Source of the DNA: Lolium rigidum
Lineage: Eukaryota > Streptophyta > Magnoliopsida > Poales > Poaceae
Length of the DNA: 64,000 nucleotides
Reading direction: 5' to 3'
Assembly: GCF_022539505.1 (NCBI RefSeq)
Contig: NC_061510.1
Span: 223,966,043-224,030,042 of the forward strand
How positions within the stretch are numbered: position 1 is the stretch's first letter; every line of letters begins with the position of its first letter. The notes beneath the pieces were generated by a model that searched no databases, was not told the DNA's origin, and saw nothing but the letters and a program-made list of their open reading frames with translations. Positions 11,216 to 22,732 of this stretch are shown piece after piece. A program made the position numbers and the translations under genes.

Positions 11216-13524
11216 CACCTCAAAGACATCACAAGAATCACCAAGAGAAGGAGATAGTTGAGATGCTTTGAGAGAGGCAAACAAGTATCACCAAATAAAA
11301 TACCAAATGGAAGAATCAAAATTTGCAAGTTCATCCTTATTGCACATGTGAGTATATTGAAGAAAATACATGCAATTCAATTGCAAGGTTGACATATTTG
11401 GGATGAGATGAGTCATAAGAATGATTTTTATATTCCCCGAACAATGCCCTCATCTCAACACACTCATATTTGCAATAAAGTGGTTTTATTGAAAAGCTTT
11501 GCAAGACCACTACAATTTCAAACAACACTTCATGCCAAGGATAACCCCATGGTTGGATACAAGATAAGCATGCATGAGGGGATTGATACTTGTTACCCGG
11601 ATGCAATGGTGTGATGTAGTAGATATGAGTTAGTCATAACATCATAGCTCGCCTCCAATAGTCACTTGTCCTCCACTTCTTCTTCATGAGTGAGACGAGC
11701 ATCCAAAGCATCCTAGATGTACCTAAGACAAAGCTCAAGCACACCATGGTCCCCAAACTAATTGGGTCCGAGTAGTTAGTGAAACTACAACACATAGGAC
11801 AAACTCCACGTAAATATGTGCATATGGATATGAATTTGAATTTCATGCACATCTTAGCCGATTTAGGATTATGGTGGAGTTTTACCTATGCATTGGATCA
11901 TCGAAAGCAAGCATGCCATAAGATATACATAAAGTAAATATGCATGCAAGACTTTCAAGAACCAAATGGAGATATGACTTGGACAAAATGCAAAATAGAA
12001 CACGATGGCACACAAAGGTGTGACATGTCAAAAGGTTGTCCAAACCATATCCAAGAATCAAATCAACAAAAGATTGACCCCAAAGTTCAACAAATGAACT
12101 AAACACAAAGAGCAAGATGATATCCAAAACAAGCATGCTCAAGGACTTATCTCATTTTAAGAAAGTAAAACCAAATATCAAGAATGAGATAACCAACTCC
12201 CAAAGAAAGAAAGGTTCCAAATAAACCAAACCTTCAACACTTTTCATGATGGAACAAAATTACCGAAAAGAAAAGATTTGTCTTCCAAAGTCAAATTCTT
12301 GAACCAATAGAGTGTTCTAACAAACATAGGAGAGCTCCCCCAAAATTAGTGCACTATTTAGGATTTTGTATTTGAATACAACATGCACAAACGCGGGATC
12401 ATCACTCTACCTTTGTTTATCAAAACACTTAAAAGGTTCAAGTGAAATAAACAGATCAATAAGAAGCAATGATGTGTTCAAAAAAAAAGCAATGAAGACA
12501 CATGGGAGTCAAACCCACAAAGACAAATTCTTGGCAAGAAATAAAGCAATTGAGCACATGAGCCAAGTGTGGGGATGATCCAAAGACATACCACATAATA
12601 TGTTATCAATTGTCCAAGGACAAGAGATATATAGGAACTATTCCCTTATGGTGATTTGCGGATATATCCAAGATCATCTTCACAACTAAGGAAGCATATG
12701 GTAAATGATAATAGTTAACCATAATGCAAATGGAGATTCTTGAGAGCTTCAATTAGTTACACCAACATGCAAGGCAATGAATAGCATAACATGAAGCACA
12801 TGATTTTCCAAAGAGCATATGGAGCTAGCAATACAATGTGGAAAATCATGCCAAGAAAAACTCTCACAAACAAAATCCAAGAGAATAGCAATAAAAGCAT
12901 TTTAGGAAAAATGGGTTTTGTTTGAGAAAACATGTCACATAGGAGCAAGATAATCTATAATATCGATTCTATGTGACACAACCTCAAATGTTCACATTTT
13001 CTAGGCTTGTAAAATGCACAAAGCATAATACTCCCCCATAATGTGATAAAGGCATTTTTCATACAAGAGGAAAATAAGAACCACATGAGATAATTAATGG
13101 ACATTGTAGAATTTTAATTCATCATGTCGCATATTTTAAGATTGTGAAATGCACAAAGCATATCACTCCCCCAAAATGGGATAGTCCATTAATTTCTCAC
13201 ACGAGCCAACAACTAAGATATCAACAAGATGCAATAGGCTCATCATAAGAACAATTGTACATGATGTGCCACCCAACCTATATAAGCATGATAGCAAGAT
13301 AAGAAAGTAGGAGGCACAACATACACAACCACATGCAAGGTATCAAACCAACACATGTAAAAGGGGGCGAGTAACTTTCAATGTAAAGGAGTTGAGGACT
13401 CATTACCGCAAGGAGGAGCATGGGTAAAGGATAAAAGGAATGATACTTGACTTGAGGAAATGAGAATGATGAAGATCCCCTAAGTCTTCATGAACTAGTC
13501 AAGTCTCCATGCCCTCCAACATAC
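11216..13524 (-). mobile_element. Non-coding body of a minus-strand LTR retroelement, right part
   Basis: AT-rich sequence that continues 1-698 across the gypsy insertion. No ORF is convincing on either strand. Two related blocks (about 13007-13047 and 13140-13190) share a 'cacaaagcat...actcccccA' pattern, the complement of gggggagt purine tracts common in retroelement 3' regions. Minus-strand gag coding begins just to the right, so this is best read as the long 3' non-coding part of a non-autonomous or pol-deleted element. Confidence 0.5.
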
Positions 13525-13979
13525 CTATTGATCAAATTTTGGCTTGTTTTGGTCCCCAACCAAGTTGGGTCCTAAGAAGTTAGTCACAATAGGCTTAGCA
13601 ACCCAAATTGTTCTTTTTACGAAACCACTTTGAGTGCCAACATATTTGGCAAACACATCGCCAACCTTATCCTTACGTAGAAAATAAGCACCATGGATCA
13701 AGATAGGGTTGGATGAGTTACCAATAGTGCACAAGGAGGAGACGTGGCCCTTCTCACGGCATATGTAGCATGTTCTTCTCTTCTCCTTCTTCTCACTTGA
13801 TTTCTCCACAACGGGAGCCTTGGCTTGATCCTTCTTGGGTAGCGGCCTTCCTTCAAGTTGAGGTAGACCATGAGCTTGACCTTGAGGTAGACCATGAGCT
13901 CCATCTTGAGGCCGCTTTCCTTGTTTCTTCTCGCCAAGTGGCTTCTTCTTCAAGGGGCAAGATCTAACATGATGCCCTT
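13525..13979 (-). pseudogene. gag: gag C-terminal part with CCHC zinc knuckle (minus strand)
   Basis: Reading leftward from 13979, this frame carries the second half of one zinc knuckle (HVRSCPLKKK), a basic Pro/Gln-rich spacer with a short repeat (QAHGLPQ), and a complete CCHC knuckle CYICREKGHVSSLC. A conserved tail follows (KRTIWVAKPIVTNFLGPN). Nucleocapsid knuckles bind element RNA. The frame is cut at 13979/13980 by a solo LTR and resumes beyond 15660. The first ten or so residues of the open frame (MEHKKLSIRRR) come from the LTR and do not belong to gag. Confidence 0.65.
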
Positions 13980-15655
13980 TGATACGTCTCCGACGTATCG
14001 ATAATTTCTTATGTTCCATGCCACATTATTGATGATATCTACATGTTTTATACACACTTTATGTCATATTTATGCGTTTTCTGGAACTAACCTATTAACA
14101 AGATGCCGAAGTGCCGGTCCACGTTTTCTGCTGTTTTTGGTTTCGTAAATCCTAGTAAGGAAATATTCTCGGAATCGGACGAAATCAAGACCCAGGTTCC
14201 TATTTTTCCCGGAACCATCCAGAACACCCGAGAGCCGCCGGAGGGAAGCCCCGGGGGCCCCACACCACACCCGGCGCGGCCGGAGGGGGCCGCGCCGCCC
14301 TATGGTGTGGTGGCCCCGAGCCCCCTCCGAGGCTGCCCTTCCGCCTATTTAAAGCCTCCGTCGCGAAAACCCTATTACGAAGGACGAAACACACAGAAAC
14401 CTTCCAGAGCCGCCGCCATCGCGAAGCCAAGATCTGGGGGACAGGAGTCTCTGTTCCGGCACCCTGCCGGAGCGGGGAAGTGCCCCCGGAAGGCTTCTCC
14501 ATCGACACCGCTGCCATCTCCACCGCCATCTTCATCACCGCCGCTGCTCCCATGAGGAGGGAGTAGTTCTCCATCGAGGCTCGGGGCTGTACCGGTAGCT
14601 ATGTGGTTCATCTCTCTCCTATGTACTTCAATACAATAATCTCATGAGCTTCCTTACATGATTGAGATTCATATGATGATGCTTGTAATCTAGATGTCAC
14701 TATGCTAGTCAAGTGAGTTTTACTTATGTGATCTCCGGAGACTCCTTGTCCCACGTGTGTAAAGGTGACAGTGTGTGCACCGTGTGGGTCTCTTAGGCTA
14801 TATTTCACGGAATACTTACTCACCTGTTATGAATGGCGTAGTGAAGTGCTTATTTATATCTCTTTATGATTGCAATGTGTTTTGTATCACAATTTATCTA
14901 TGTGCTACTCTAGCAATGTTATTAAAGTAGTTTTATTCCTCCCGCACGGTGTAATGGTGACGAGTGTGTGCATCCGTGTTAGTACTTGGCGTATGCTATG
15001 ATTATGATCTCTTGTAGATTATGAAGTTAACTATTGCTATGATGGTATTGATGTGATCTATTCCTCCTACATAGTGTGAAGGTGACCGTGTGCATACTAT
15101 GTTAGTACTTGGTTTAGTCTTATTGATCTTTCTTGCACTCTAAGGTTATTTAAATATGAACATTGAATTGTGGATGTTAACTCCGGCATTGAGAGTTCGT
15201 GTAATCCTACGCAATGTGTTCATCATCCAACAAAAGAGTGTAGAGTATGCATTTATCTATTCTGTTATGTGATCAATGTTGAGAGTGTCCACTAGTGAAA
15301 GTCTAATCCCTAGGCCTTGTTCCTAAATACTGCTATCGCTGCTTGTTTACTGTTTTACTGCGTTACTACTGCTGCGTTACTACTGCTGCCGTTACTACTG
15401 CTCATACTTATTCATACCACCTGTATTTCACTATCTCTTCGCCGAACTAGTACACCTATTAGGTGTGTTGGGGACACAAGAGACTTCTTGCTTTGTGGTT
15501 GCAGGGTTGCATGAGAGGGATATCTTTGACATCTTCCTCCCTGAGATCGATAAATCTTGGGTGATCCACTTAAGGGAAACTTGCTGCTGTTCTACAAACC
15601 TCTGCTCTTGGAGGCCCAACACTGTCTACAAGAATAGAAGCTCCCGTAGACATCA
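13980..15655 (+). mobile_element. Solo LTR of the A family
   Basis: A lone 1,676-bp LTR, tgatacgtctcc to gtagacatca, with no PBS or PPT beside it. The 5-bp target duplication ccctt lies at 13975-13979 and 15656-15660. It belongs to the same family as LTR A (30035-31750 and 58806-60523). It arose by recombination between the two LTRs of a full element. It is inserted within gag coding of the surrounding element, so it is younger than that element. Confidence 0.92.
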
Positions 15656-15660
15656 CCCTT

Positions 15661-15950
15661 CAATCTTGCAATTGAAGCACACAATCTTGGCGAGATCCTT
15701 CACATGCCCTTGGCCCTTCTTCCGCTTGTGCATGGTGGACTTGTTCTTGTCGTTGGAGTTGAATCCAAGTCCACTCTTGTCATTGGGGGATTGCTTCCCT
15801 TCATGACCCTTTACCAAGTCCTTCTTCAAAGAAGTGACTTGGACCTCGAGCTCTTCGATTTCCTCTACATGGTTAGTAACAACGCAAGTACTAGAGGAAG
15901 TGTAAACTTCATTGTTAGAGCAACAAGGCAAGGTAGGCAAGGAGCAGGGC
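15661..15950 (-). pseudogene. gag: gag middle part with half a zinc knuckle (minus strand)
   Basis: The minus frame includes a coiled-coil-like segment (VEEIEELEVQVTSLKKDL), a Lys/Asn-rich linker, and the first half of a CCHC knuckle ending CFNCKIEG immediately at the solo-LTR target site. Its other half lies at 13979 and below. The plus-strand ORF over this region is antisense. The left-most similarity to gag stops near 15945, where unrelated GC-rich sequence begins. Confidence 0.6.
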
Positions 15951-16094
15951 GCCGGCGGGAAGAAGGGCAACCCGCTCGACGAAGCTGCGCTCTAGTCCCT
16001 ACTCGGCTCCCTTCAGCTGCAGCGGACGCCGGCGGGGAGAAGCTGGACGACGCCGCGCTCAAGTCCCTGCTCGCCTCCCTACAGCTGCAGCGGG
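15951..16094 (+). repeat. Tandem duplicated coding-like fragment
   Basis: Two GC-rich units, 15951-16027 and 16028-16094, encode related peptides on the plus strand: the second reads GEKLDDAALKSLLASLQLQR, and the first has the same pattern with TAG in place of the Lys codon. This looks like a fragment of a host exon duplicated in tandem and broken in the first copy. I do not recognise the parent gene. The downstream sequence resembles a 3' UTR. Confidence 0.4.
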
Positions 16095-16333
16095 CAATGA
16101 CTGAAAAGGAAAGGAGTGAGGCATGCATCTGCACACACGTGGCTAGAACGAGACAAATGCAGATATGTCAACCCCTACTCTACAGTGCCCTATGGACCTA
16201 GCTGATTATTAGAGAAGAAGGGAAGGGAGGCTGCTAATCACCTACATGCGTCGGACCCGGTCACCGATCTCCAGCTACAATGAACGACGCAGATACGCAT
16301 GCGCGGAGCGCACGTGCTTCGTTACACTTTTTC

Positions 16334-16530
16334 GAGGTGATGCTTGCTTTGCTTGCTTGGCGTTGCTTGTTCTGGGGGCTTAAGTTTCGGTGGAAAAGAC
16401 ATAAGTTGTAATGCAATAGTGGCGTGTAATGAAATTCTTGCAAATGTTCATGCTTTTTTATGTTTTATTTATGATTACCCATCGACAATTACTGCTGTTT
16501 GCCAAAAAAAAAAAAACTCCCTAGGTACCA
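16334..16530 (+). repeat. Direct repeat, copy 1 (3'-UTR-like)
   Basis: It shares a long block with 22733-22884 (gaaattcttgcaaatgttca and onward to ctccctaggtacca). It ends in an A-run followed by ctccctaggtacca. In this copy the sequence continues with gaatgttaacgg, while copy 2 is interrupted there by the CACTA end at 22885. It could be the 3' UTR of a duplicated gene. Confidence 0.6.
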
Positions 16531-17356
16531 GAATGTTAACGGGATGTGATTTTGAGTGCAAAGTCCAAAAGTAGAGATTTTGAGTGAATGTTGAACTTGC
16601 CCAAAAATATGTATTGTATCTGTGTACAGACATTTTTTTAAAATACATCTCCTACCCTAATTAATTAATGCAGTATATACTATGTCTAATATAAGTATAC
16701 TCGTGAGGTGTGTCAATAAATTTGGGCCAGAGGGAGTAGGATACTTTTGGCTAGTGCGCCAAAAAAGTGTGGTTCTTGAAGATTTAACTCCTCAAGAGAA
16801 GTTGTCACTTCTGCAAAAATATAAGAAGAATAAGTTCTACACGAGCTACAATACCGCACACCGTGATATATCAACAATGTTTGTGAATGTGGGTAAGTGA
16901 CGAATACATGCTCCTTTCTGGAAAAGAAGCAATCTGAATATCTCAATTTTTTGTCCGATCCACGTTATATAGTCTGACCATCTTTTTTTGTCATCAATGT
17001 TGGGGCAAGTTAGTATTTTCGGGGTTGGAAGAAATTCAAAGTATTTTTGTTGGTGGGATCCTTAGGATAATTTATAAAAATGTGGTTCAGATCAAATGAA
17101 TAGTCCCGCTTAAATTTCTCTTGGTTAGTTTCCTTCTCACTGACTTCATACTAATTCCAAATTTTGTTTTGTTAGTGGAATTTCGTAGAATCCTAACCCA
17201 TAGGATTCTTTTTTTCCTATAGAGTTCCTTGGGTTCAAGAGAATGAACCCTCTAAAATTCATATGGATTGGTTTCTTACACTATACTACTATATGGTTCC
17301 TAGCAAGAGCTAATCTTTTGAAAAATCCTTCGTGCCTATGACACGGACAAGGATTT
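16531..17356. other. Low-copy AT-rich spacer
   Basis: I see no gene here. There are short open frames without recognisable domains. A ccagagggagta at 16728-16739 resembles a Stowaway-type MITE end, but no partner TIR or TA duplication is clear. Confidence 0.3.
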
Positions 17357-17778
17357 TGTGCACATGGGAGTCAGTGCTCCCTTCACTTTTGGATTTTTGA
17401 AAATTTTAGATTCTCATATTTCTCTGCTTTCAAGAATTATGACATTAAATATGTAGATAGATGTGTATACGAGGATTGGAATCAAAAGAATCTCGTCAAA
17501 AAATATGTTATATTTTAGGAGATGCAAAAAAGACAAATTTCTGACAGTACACCGACAAAATATACGTACTATTGTACTACTATTTATAGTCAGAAATTTA
17601 TCTTTTTTGTATTTTCCAAAATACAAAGTATTTTTTAATGGGATTTTTTTTACTACACTCCTCGTGTCTAAATCTATCTACATATTTAATGCCATAATTT
17701 TTGAAAACATAAAAGAGCGAGGTTTTGAAAATTTTCAAAAATCCAAAAGTCCAAGGAGCACTGGTGCTCATGTGCACA
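17357..17778. mobile_element. Full-length palindromic foldback/MITE-like element
   Basis: The left half (17357-~17550) and right half (~17590-17778) are imperfect reverse complements over almost their entire length, from tgtgcacatg at the ends, through acttttggatttttgaaaat and cattaaatatgtagatagat, to aaatttctgac near the centre. This is a non-coding hairpin element of about 420 bp. I could not identify a clean target duplication, so superfamily is open; long arms would suit a Mutator-type or foldback element. Confidence 0.7.
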
Positions 17779-18543
17779 TGGTACTTTCCGCTATAACACA
17801 CGCTACATCTCTATGCAAAGTTCAAGCCTCATAGGTTCACACGATTCTAAAAATGCAGGAATATAAAAAATGAAATATTACCAATTTATGTCCTTCTTGA
17901 GGTGCAACTAAAAAAATTGTAATATTACCAGTTCATGTGTTTTTTTATCCATCTTACGATTCTGAATATCATGACAACCTATTTTGTGCTTTTGTTGTTT
18001 ATGTGTTTTCGAGAGCATCAACATCCACTCCAACCTCTTTTGTACACTCACTAGCCTAGGACGGTTGTTTCATCCAAATGACTGTTGGTCTCTACTCCAT
18101 AGGTCTTGTCCAGGAGTGAAGTCAAGTGATCCATCTGGAAGTAGCCATGGAAACATAAGCTGCCAAGACAAGATGTTGCCGATCCTTATTGGAGCGGAAA
18201 CAAAGCCTTGAAACCAGAACCTAGGCGAATAAAATTTTCTGAATTAGGCAAGAAATTTTCCATAATTCACTGAATTGGGAGTTCTGCAGAAGAACCATCT
18301 TGAGAGCCAAGAACAAAACACCGGAGCCTACTGCCTACTCTCCGGCATATGAACCTGCTAAAACAATAATCGAGGGTGTATTCTAGGGGTGACTGATTTC
18401 TCAAGGTGTTTGGCATTAAGGCAAGCATACTTCTTATCAAGGAAACCCCTAATATGCACACTTGAGCCCCCGTCAAAATCAAACTCCTACAACAGCATCG
18501 ATACCATCCACTATTGCAAATGCTATAATTTTCTTTCACCATT
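17779..18543. other. Low-copy spacer downstream of the DUF6598-type gene
   Basis: No gene recognised on either strand. The minus-strand ORF reaching 18267 is mostly read through the duplicated 3' region of the neighbouring gene and shows no domain. Confidence 0.3.
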
Positions 18544-19045
18544 ATCAGTATAACATCACTAAAAGAACTGGAATTAACTTCTAGAGATAAGCATTCAAAC
18601 ATGTAGTGTACAAGGTCTACCACAACCAGTGTTATTTCACATACACACAAATAAGTTTCCAAACATTTAAACTCACAAATAAGTGCACAGCAGGCTGACA
18701 TAAACAAACCAAGAAGACACTCTCATATTGTCCCTTCCTGTTCTTCCCATTTATAGTCAAAATCAACACTCTCATACTCTGCCCACTTATAGTGATATCA
18801 GTCTAACATCGCCAAAAGAACTGGGATTAACTTCCAGAGATAACCATTCAAACATGTAGTGTACAAGGTCTAGCACAACCAGTGTTATTTCACATACACA
18901 CAAATAAGTTTCCAAACATTGAAACACACAAATAAGCGGCAGGCTGACATAAACAAACCAAGAAGACACTCTTATATTGTCCCTTCCTGTTCTTCCCACT
19001 TATAGTCAAAATCAACACTCTCATACTCTGCCCACTTATAGTGAT
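18544..19045 (-). repeat. Tandem duplication of a gene's 3' end
   Basis: Two units, 18544-18796 and 18797-19045, are about 90% alike by eye. Each contains, on the minus strand, the last ~24 codons of the DUF6598-type gene (ending KWEEQEGTI or a variant) followed by its 3' UTR. The inner unit (18797-19045) is attached to the gene; the outer is an orphan tail. In the outer copy the equivalent stop region reads tattgtccc preceded by different bases. Confidence 0.8.
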
Positions 19046-20942
19046 TGTCTGCTCTAAGAGCACTGTTGGGGACATCCAAAGTTGACCAGGTCACCTTCAC
19101 CTGTATAGTGGCATAATCAAGCCAGAAAGTCATGGTATCACTCCCATGCTGTCTAACATTGAAAAGAACAAACTGAGTGGTGCGATCAGAGTCACCATTC
19201 CGACCAAACTTCACTCTCACAATCAATTTAGTACCCCTAACCGCAGCAACCACAAACTTGTTTAGGTCACATGACTCAGTGATGACACCGTCAAATAACC
19301 AAAGCTCTTTCGTTATCCTGTTAGCACATGCGCCTAGAAACAAACTTAGTCCACTGTCACGCACATCTGATATCCCAACCTGTACTGTGGCCTCCGCTGC
19401 TCCATGCAGAAGCACTAGACTTATGTCCAACGCACCACAATCACCAACAATCCGTCGAGTACAGATTCTGCCAGGTGTTGAGCCCAAGTCACTGAAGCAG
19501 ACAGCTCCATCAATGAGCTGCAGGTCATCTTCTTCTTTCTCTCCCATCTTGATCCTCATGTCGAACTCAATCAGCACCGAAGCCTGCATTTCGATGCCCC
19601 TCTTGGGTCCAGACATTCGTATGAACCGGTCATCGCCGTCCTGAACCACGACGAAAGGATCATCTCTGGTACGGTTGAACACGTAATTACGCAAGGGGTT
19701 CAAAAGATCCCGGGCAGCCATGTATCCATACACCAGAATTGGACCGCCAGAGGTATCCGCAGAGGTGTACGCTAGCTTCAATGAGTATATCTGCATCATA
19801 TGGCAATACACATGCCCTTTGCAATCTCTCATGTTAGGCCAGCAATTAGTTGGCCTCGACATCATCATCGGCTCCAAATAAGCTGAGCAGAAATAGAAAC
19901 GTTTGTGCAACGAATTAGTTGACAACACTTCAAATATATTAACCCTAGTATATAGTTGAAATAAACAAAACAAGAGAGGTAAAAGATACAAGCAAAGTTT
20001 TAAGAGGTGTAAACTTGACATGTAGGAAGGATCTTAGTAGTTTGCAAAATTCACTTTAGTGTATGCACCTGGTTGGTGGGTGCACGCTCGAATAAAAAAC
20101 TGGAAGCCATACCCACTCCTTTCTCTTGAAACTTTTCTTTTGAAAGGGGATCTGGGAAGAATCTTCGCAACAAGAAAATAGGTAGACAAATCTCTCTCAA
20201 GCACTACCCTCGTATTTTTAAATGGAACGAACAAGTAGAGCTAAGTATGAATTGGGAGCTAAGCATGAGTTAGGTGATGTGTTTTCTACACCGTGAAAGG
20301 TTCAAAAGATTCACTAGATCCCCGCTTTATCTTGTACATTGCGTATGCTACAAATGAAATCACAGCTGAAAGTATGATAGTTCTAAGCTTGCAACAGTAT
20401 ATGATATCAGATGCTACAAAATGTGGCTAAGAAACTTATCGTAAATTATAGTAAGTATGTATATATTCGTTAGATAAAGCAGCATAATAAACTGCAGACT
20501 AGAGGCAATCTGAGATTGGTATTAAACTGCCTGTGAGGGAGGTCCTGATTATCTTTAGAAGAAGGCAACCACCTACAAGGATATGACAATATCGATACAG
20601 AGAGTAGTAGTTCAGCAAGATGGAGAAAAAGGAAGAATGAGAGAGGCACCGTTACATACTCTCTTCCGTGAGAATGGTGCGATAAAATTTGTGCCATGCA
20701 AGGGAGTCACTGCAGATGGATCCATCCCGATGCTTGCTGTCGTCAAGGAGCCTTATCTCTTGGACGGAATCGTCGCCGTCGCCCCAGTTTCTGCTTTCGC
20801 AAGGTGGGATGGGAAGTGGTGACACGGTTCCGATCTGATCGGTTTTGTTCGTGGAGGAGCCGCCGCGATCGGTGCCTCCCGTGCCGTTGCGAAAACGGAC
20901 GCCGACAGTTGTAAGCGTTGCGCCGCCGCCCCTGCTCTCCAT
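18972..20942 (-). CDS. DUF6598-type protein gene, two exons
   Basis: This is a host gene model on the minus strand: exon 1 is 20942-20660, intron 20659-19883 (GTATGT donor, ctgctcAG acceptor), exon 2 19882-18972. The lengths (283 + 911) join in frame to 397 residues. Exon 2 contains the core that I recognise as the grass-expanded DUF6598 family: the QIYSLKLAY start, GPILVYGYMAARDLLNPLRN, YVFNRTRDDPF and MSGPKRGIEM motifs, then an EKEEDDLQLIDG acidic loop and a beta-rich C-terminal half. Function of the family is unknown. Exon 1 is Gly/Thr/Asp-rich and unstructured-looking. The gene is divergent from the 21217 gene. Its last ~24 codons and 3' UTR are tandemly duplicated downstream. The open frame upstream of 19882 to 20021 is intron. 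Family assignment is from memory of motifs. Confidence 0.8.
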
Positions 20943-21216
20943 CCCTCTTCGATTGGATTTGACTTGTAGGGTTTGCTTTTTTTCTTTTTTTTGATTGATT
21001 GAGGGGAACTTGTAGGGTTTGCTTGAGTTCGTCCTGACCTCTCTCTCGTCTCTTACATGCTAGCCAAATGGGCTCAACGGACCTAGCACGACATGGCACG
21101 ACCAACGAACAGCCAGCTTAAAGCCCATTTCCAACATCGCTTTAGGTTAGCCTCGCATTGCGCAGTTCGCCTTTGCCCCGCCGCCGACCACGTCCCTAGT
21201 CGAATCGCATATTCGC
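20943..21216. promoter_or_regulatory. Shared intergenic region of a divergent gene pair
   Basis: 274 bp separate the ATGs of the minus-strand DUF6598-type gene and the plus-strand gene at 21217. It contains a T-rich tract near 20978-20995 and a duplicated gtagggtttgctt (20967 and 21012). I see no clear TATA box on either strand. Confidence 0.5.
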
Positions 21217-22059
21217 ATGCAGCCGCCGACTTCCTCTCGACCGCTTCTTTCGCCGTCTAAGATGCCGACCGCTGACGCCTTGCTGCCGGAGGAGGCGACG
21301 GCATTGGAGATTCCCTCCGATCGCCCGGCCTCGGTCCAAGTTTTCAAGCTCCCTCGGGTCCCTGCCGCGGCGACTGCTGTTCGCCGCCTCGCCGACGTCG
21401 CCCTCCCGGACTCCCTCGACATCTACCATAACGGCTCTGCCGATGATCTGGAGGTGGAGTTCTCGCGGCGCGTCACGCACTCGTGCATCACCCCGGCCAC
21501 TGCTCCGTGCCGTGCGGAGCCGGGGCCCTTCATCCGCCGCGTCTTCCGCACCCTGGCGCTCGATCTGCCGCAGACCTTCGAGCTCATGCCTCCCGTGGCC
21601 GGTTTCGGGGACATTCCCGTCATCTTCCGCACGCCCAGTCACCGGGACGCGGCCATGCGCAGGCAGCCGTTCGTCCTCGACGGCGTCACGGTGAGGCTCG
21701 TGCCCGTTCAGATGATCCTCAACGTCGGCCGCGCCGAGAACGGCTACATGGTCCACGTCGCGTTGCATGACTACCCTGACAGGCTGCGGACGGAGATTCA
21801 AGTCACAGACAACTGCTGCAGAGTCGGGTTCGTCTGCGAGATAGACCCTGCCGCCTGCTTCGCCTCCCACGCCCTCTCCACCGTCCGCGTCGTCCTGCAG
21901 GTCAAGCACCCTCGACAAATCCCCCACGAGCTCCGGATCAACTACGCTGATGGCACCACCAGCGTCGTCCGCGTAGAGATCGTCAGGGTTTGGGACTGCT
22001 CGCACTCGTACGACGCCAATGGACAGTACGCGCCTCTCTTCAACCTTCGGTATATATGA
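21217..22059 (+). CDS. Grass-specific protein with FRTPSHRDAAM motif, single exon
   Basis: A complete GC-rich ORF of 280 codons with plant-like codon use, unlike the AT-rich surroundings. The start may be ATG 21217 or the internal ATG 21262; the first 15 residues look like translated leader. Around residues 120-150 it carries PPVAGFGDIPVIFRTPSHRD followed by AAMRRQPFVLDGVTVRLV, then a VHVALHDYP segment and a C-terminal HELRINYADGTTSVVRVEIV and SYDANGQYAPLF. I recall similar motifs in many uncharacterised Triticeae proteins related to DUF4283-type domains. Function is unknown. The long minus-strand ORF over it is an antisense shadow of GC-rich coding sequence. Confidence 0.65.
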   Translation: MQPPTSSRPLLSPSKMPTADALLPEEATALEIPSDRPASVQVFKLPRVPAAATAVRRLADVALPDSLDIYHNGSADDLEVEFSRRVTHSCITPATAPCRAEPGPFIRRVFRTLALDLPQTFELMPPVAGFGDIPVIFRTPSHRDAAMRRQPFVLDGVTVRLVPVQMILNVGRAENGYMVHVALHDYPDRLRTEIQVTDNCCRVGFVCEIDPAACFASHALSTVRVVLQVKHPRQIPHELRINYADGTTSVVRVEIVRVWDCSHSYDANGQYAPLFNLRYI

Positions 22060-22390
<331 letters not shown>

Positions 22391-22674
22391 TGAAAGATTG
22401 CTGCACTAGCCAATTGAACCAAAAGTCCGAATTGATGGAAAGAGACTAGGCAGTGTATTTATATTTAACACTCACCCTCACGTCTAGGCTATTTTAGTCC
22501 CTAGCGTGGGTTCCCGCAAAATCTTTTTTCTTTTGTTTTTTAAAACTACGTGAGCAGGGTCTTGAACTTGAGACCTCTTGGCTCTGATACCATGAAAGAT
22601 TATTGCACTAGCCAATTGAACCAAAAATCCAAACTGAAGGAAAGAGACTAGGCAGTGTATTTATATATTCAACA
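22391..22674 (-). mobile_element. TRIM/SMART-type miniature LTR retrotransposon
   Basis: A complete 284-bp element. Terminal direct repeats 22391-22470 (80 bp) and 22593-22674 (82 bp) have tg/ca ends. Read on the minus strand, a perfect tRNA-Met-type primer-binding site tggtatcagagcc (22592-22580) directly follows the first LTR. A purine-rich gtgagggtgag (22471-22481, minus) precedes the second. The target duplication atcag lies at 22386-22390 and 22675-22679. There is no coding capacity, as is usual for TRIMs, which depend on other elements' proteins. Confidence 0.93.
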
Positions 22675-22732
22675 ATCAGTGTGTTTTCTGTTGGAGCCGG
22701 GTTCACTCCATTACGTCCATGCGAGCTTTGTG

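Noticed and set aside
21196..22005. Long minus-strand ORF of 269 codons
   Set aside because: Antisense shadow of the GC-rich 21217-22059 gene; no domain and charged random-like composition.
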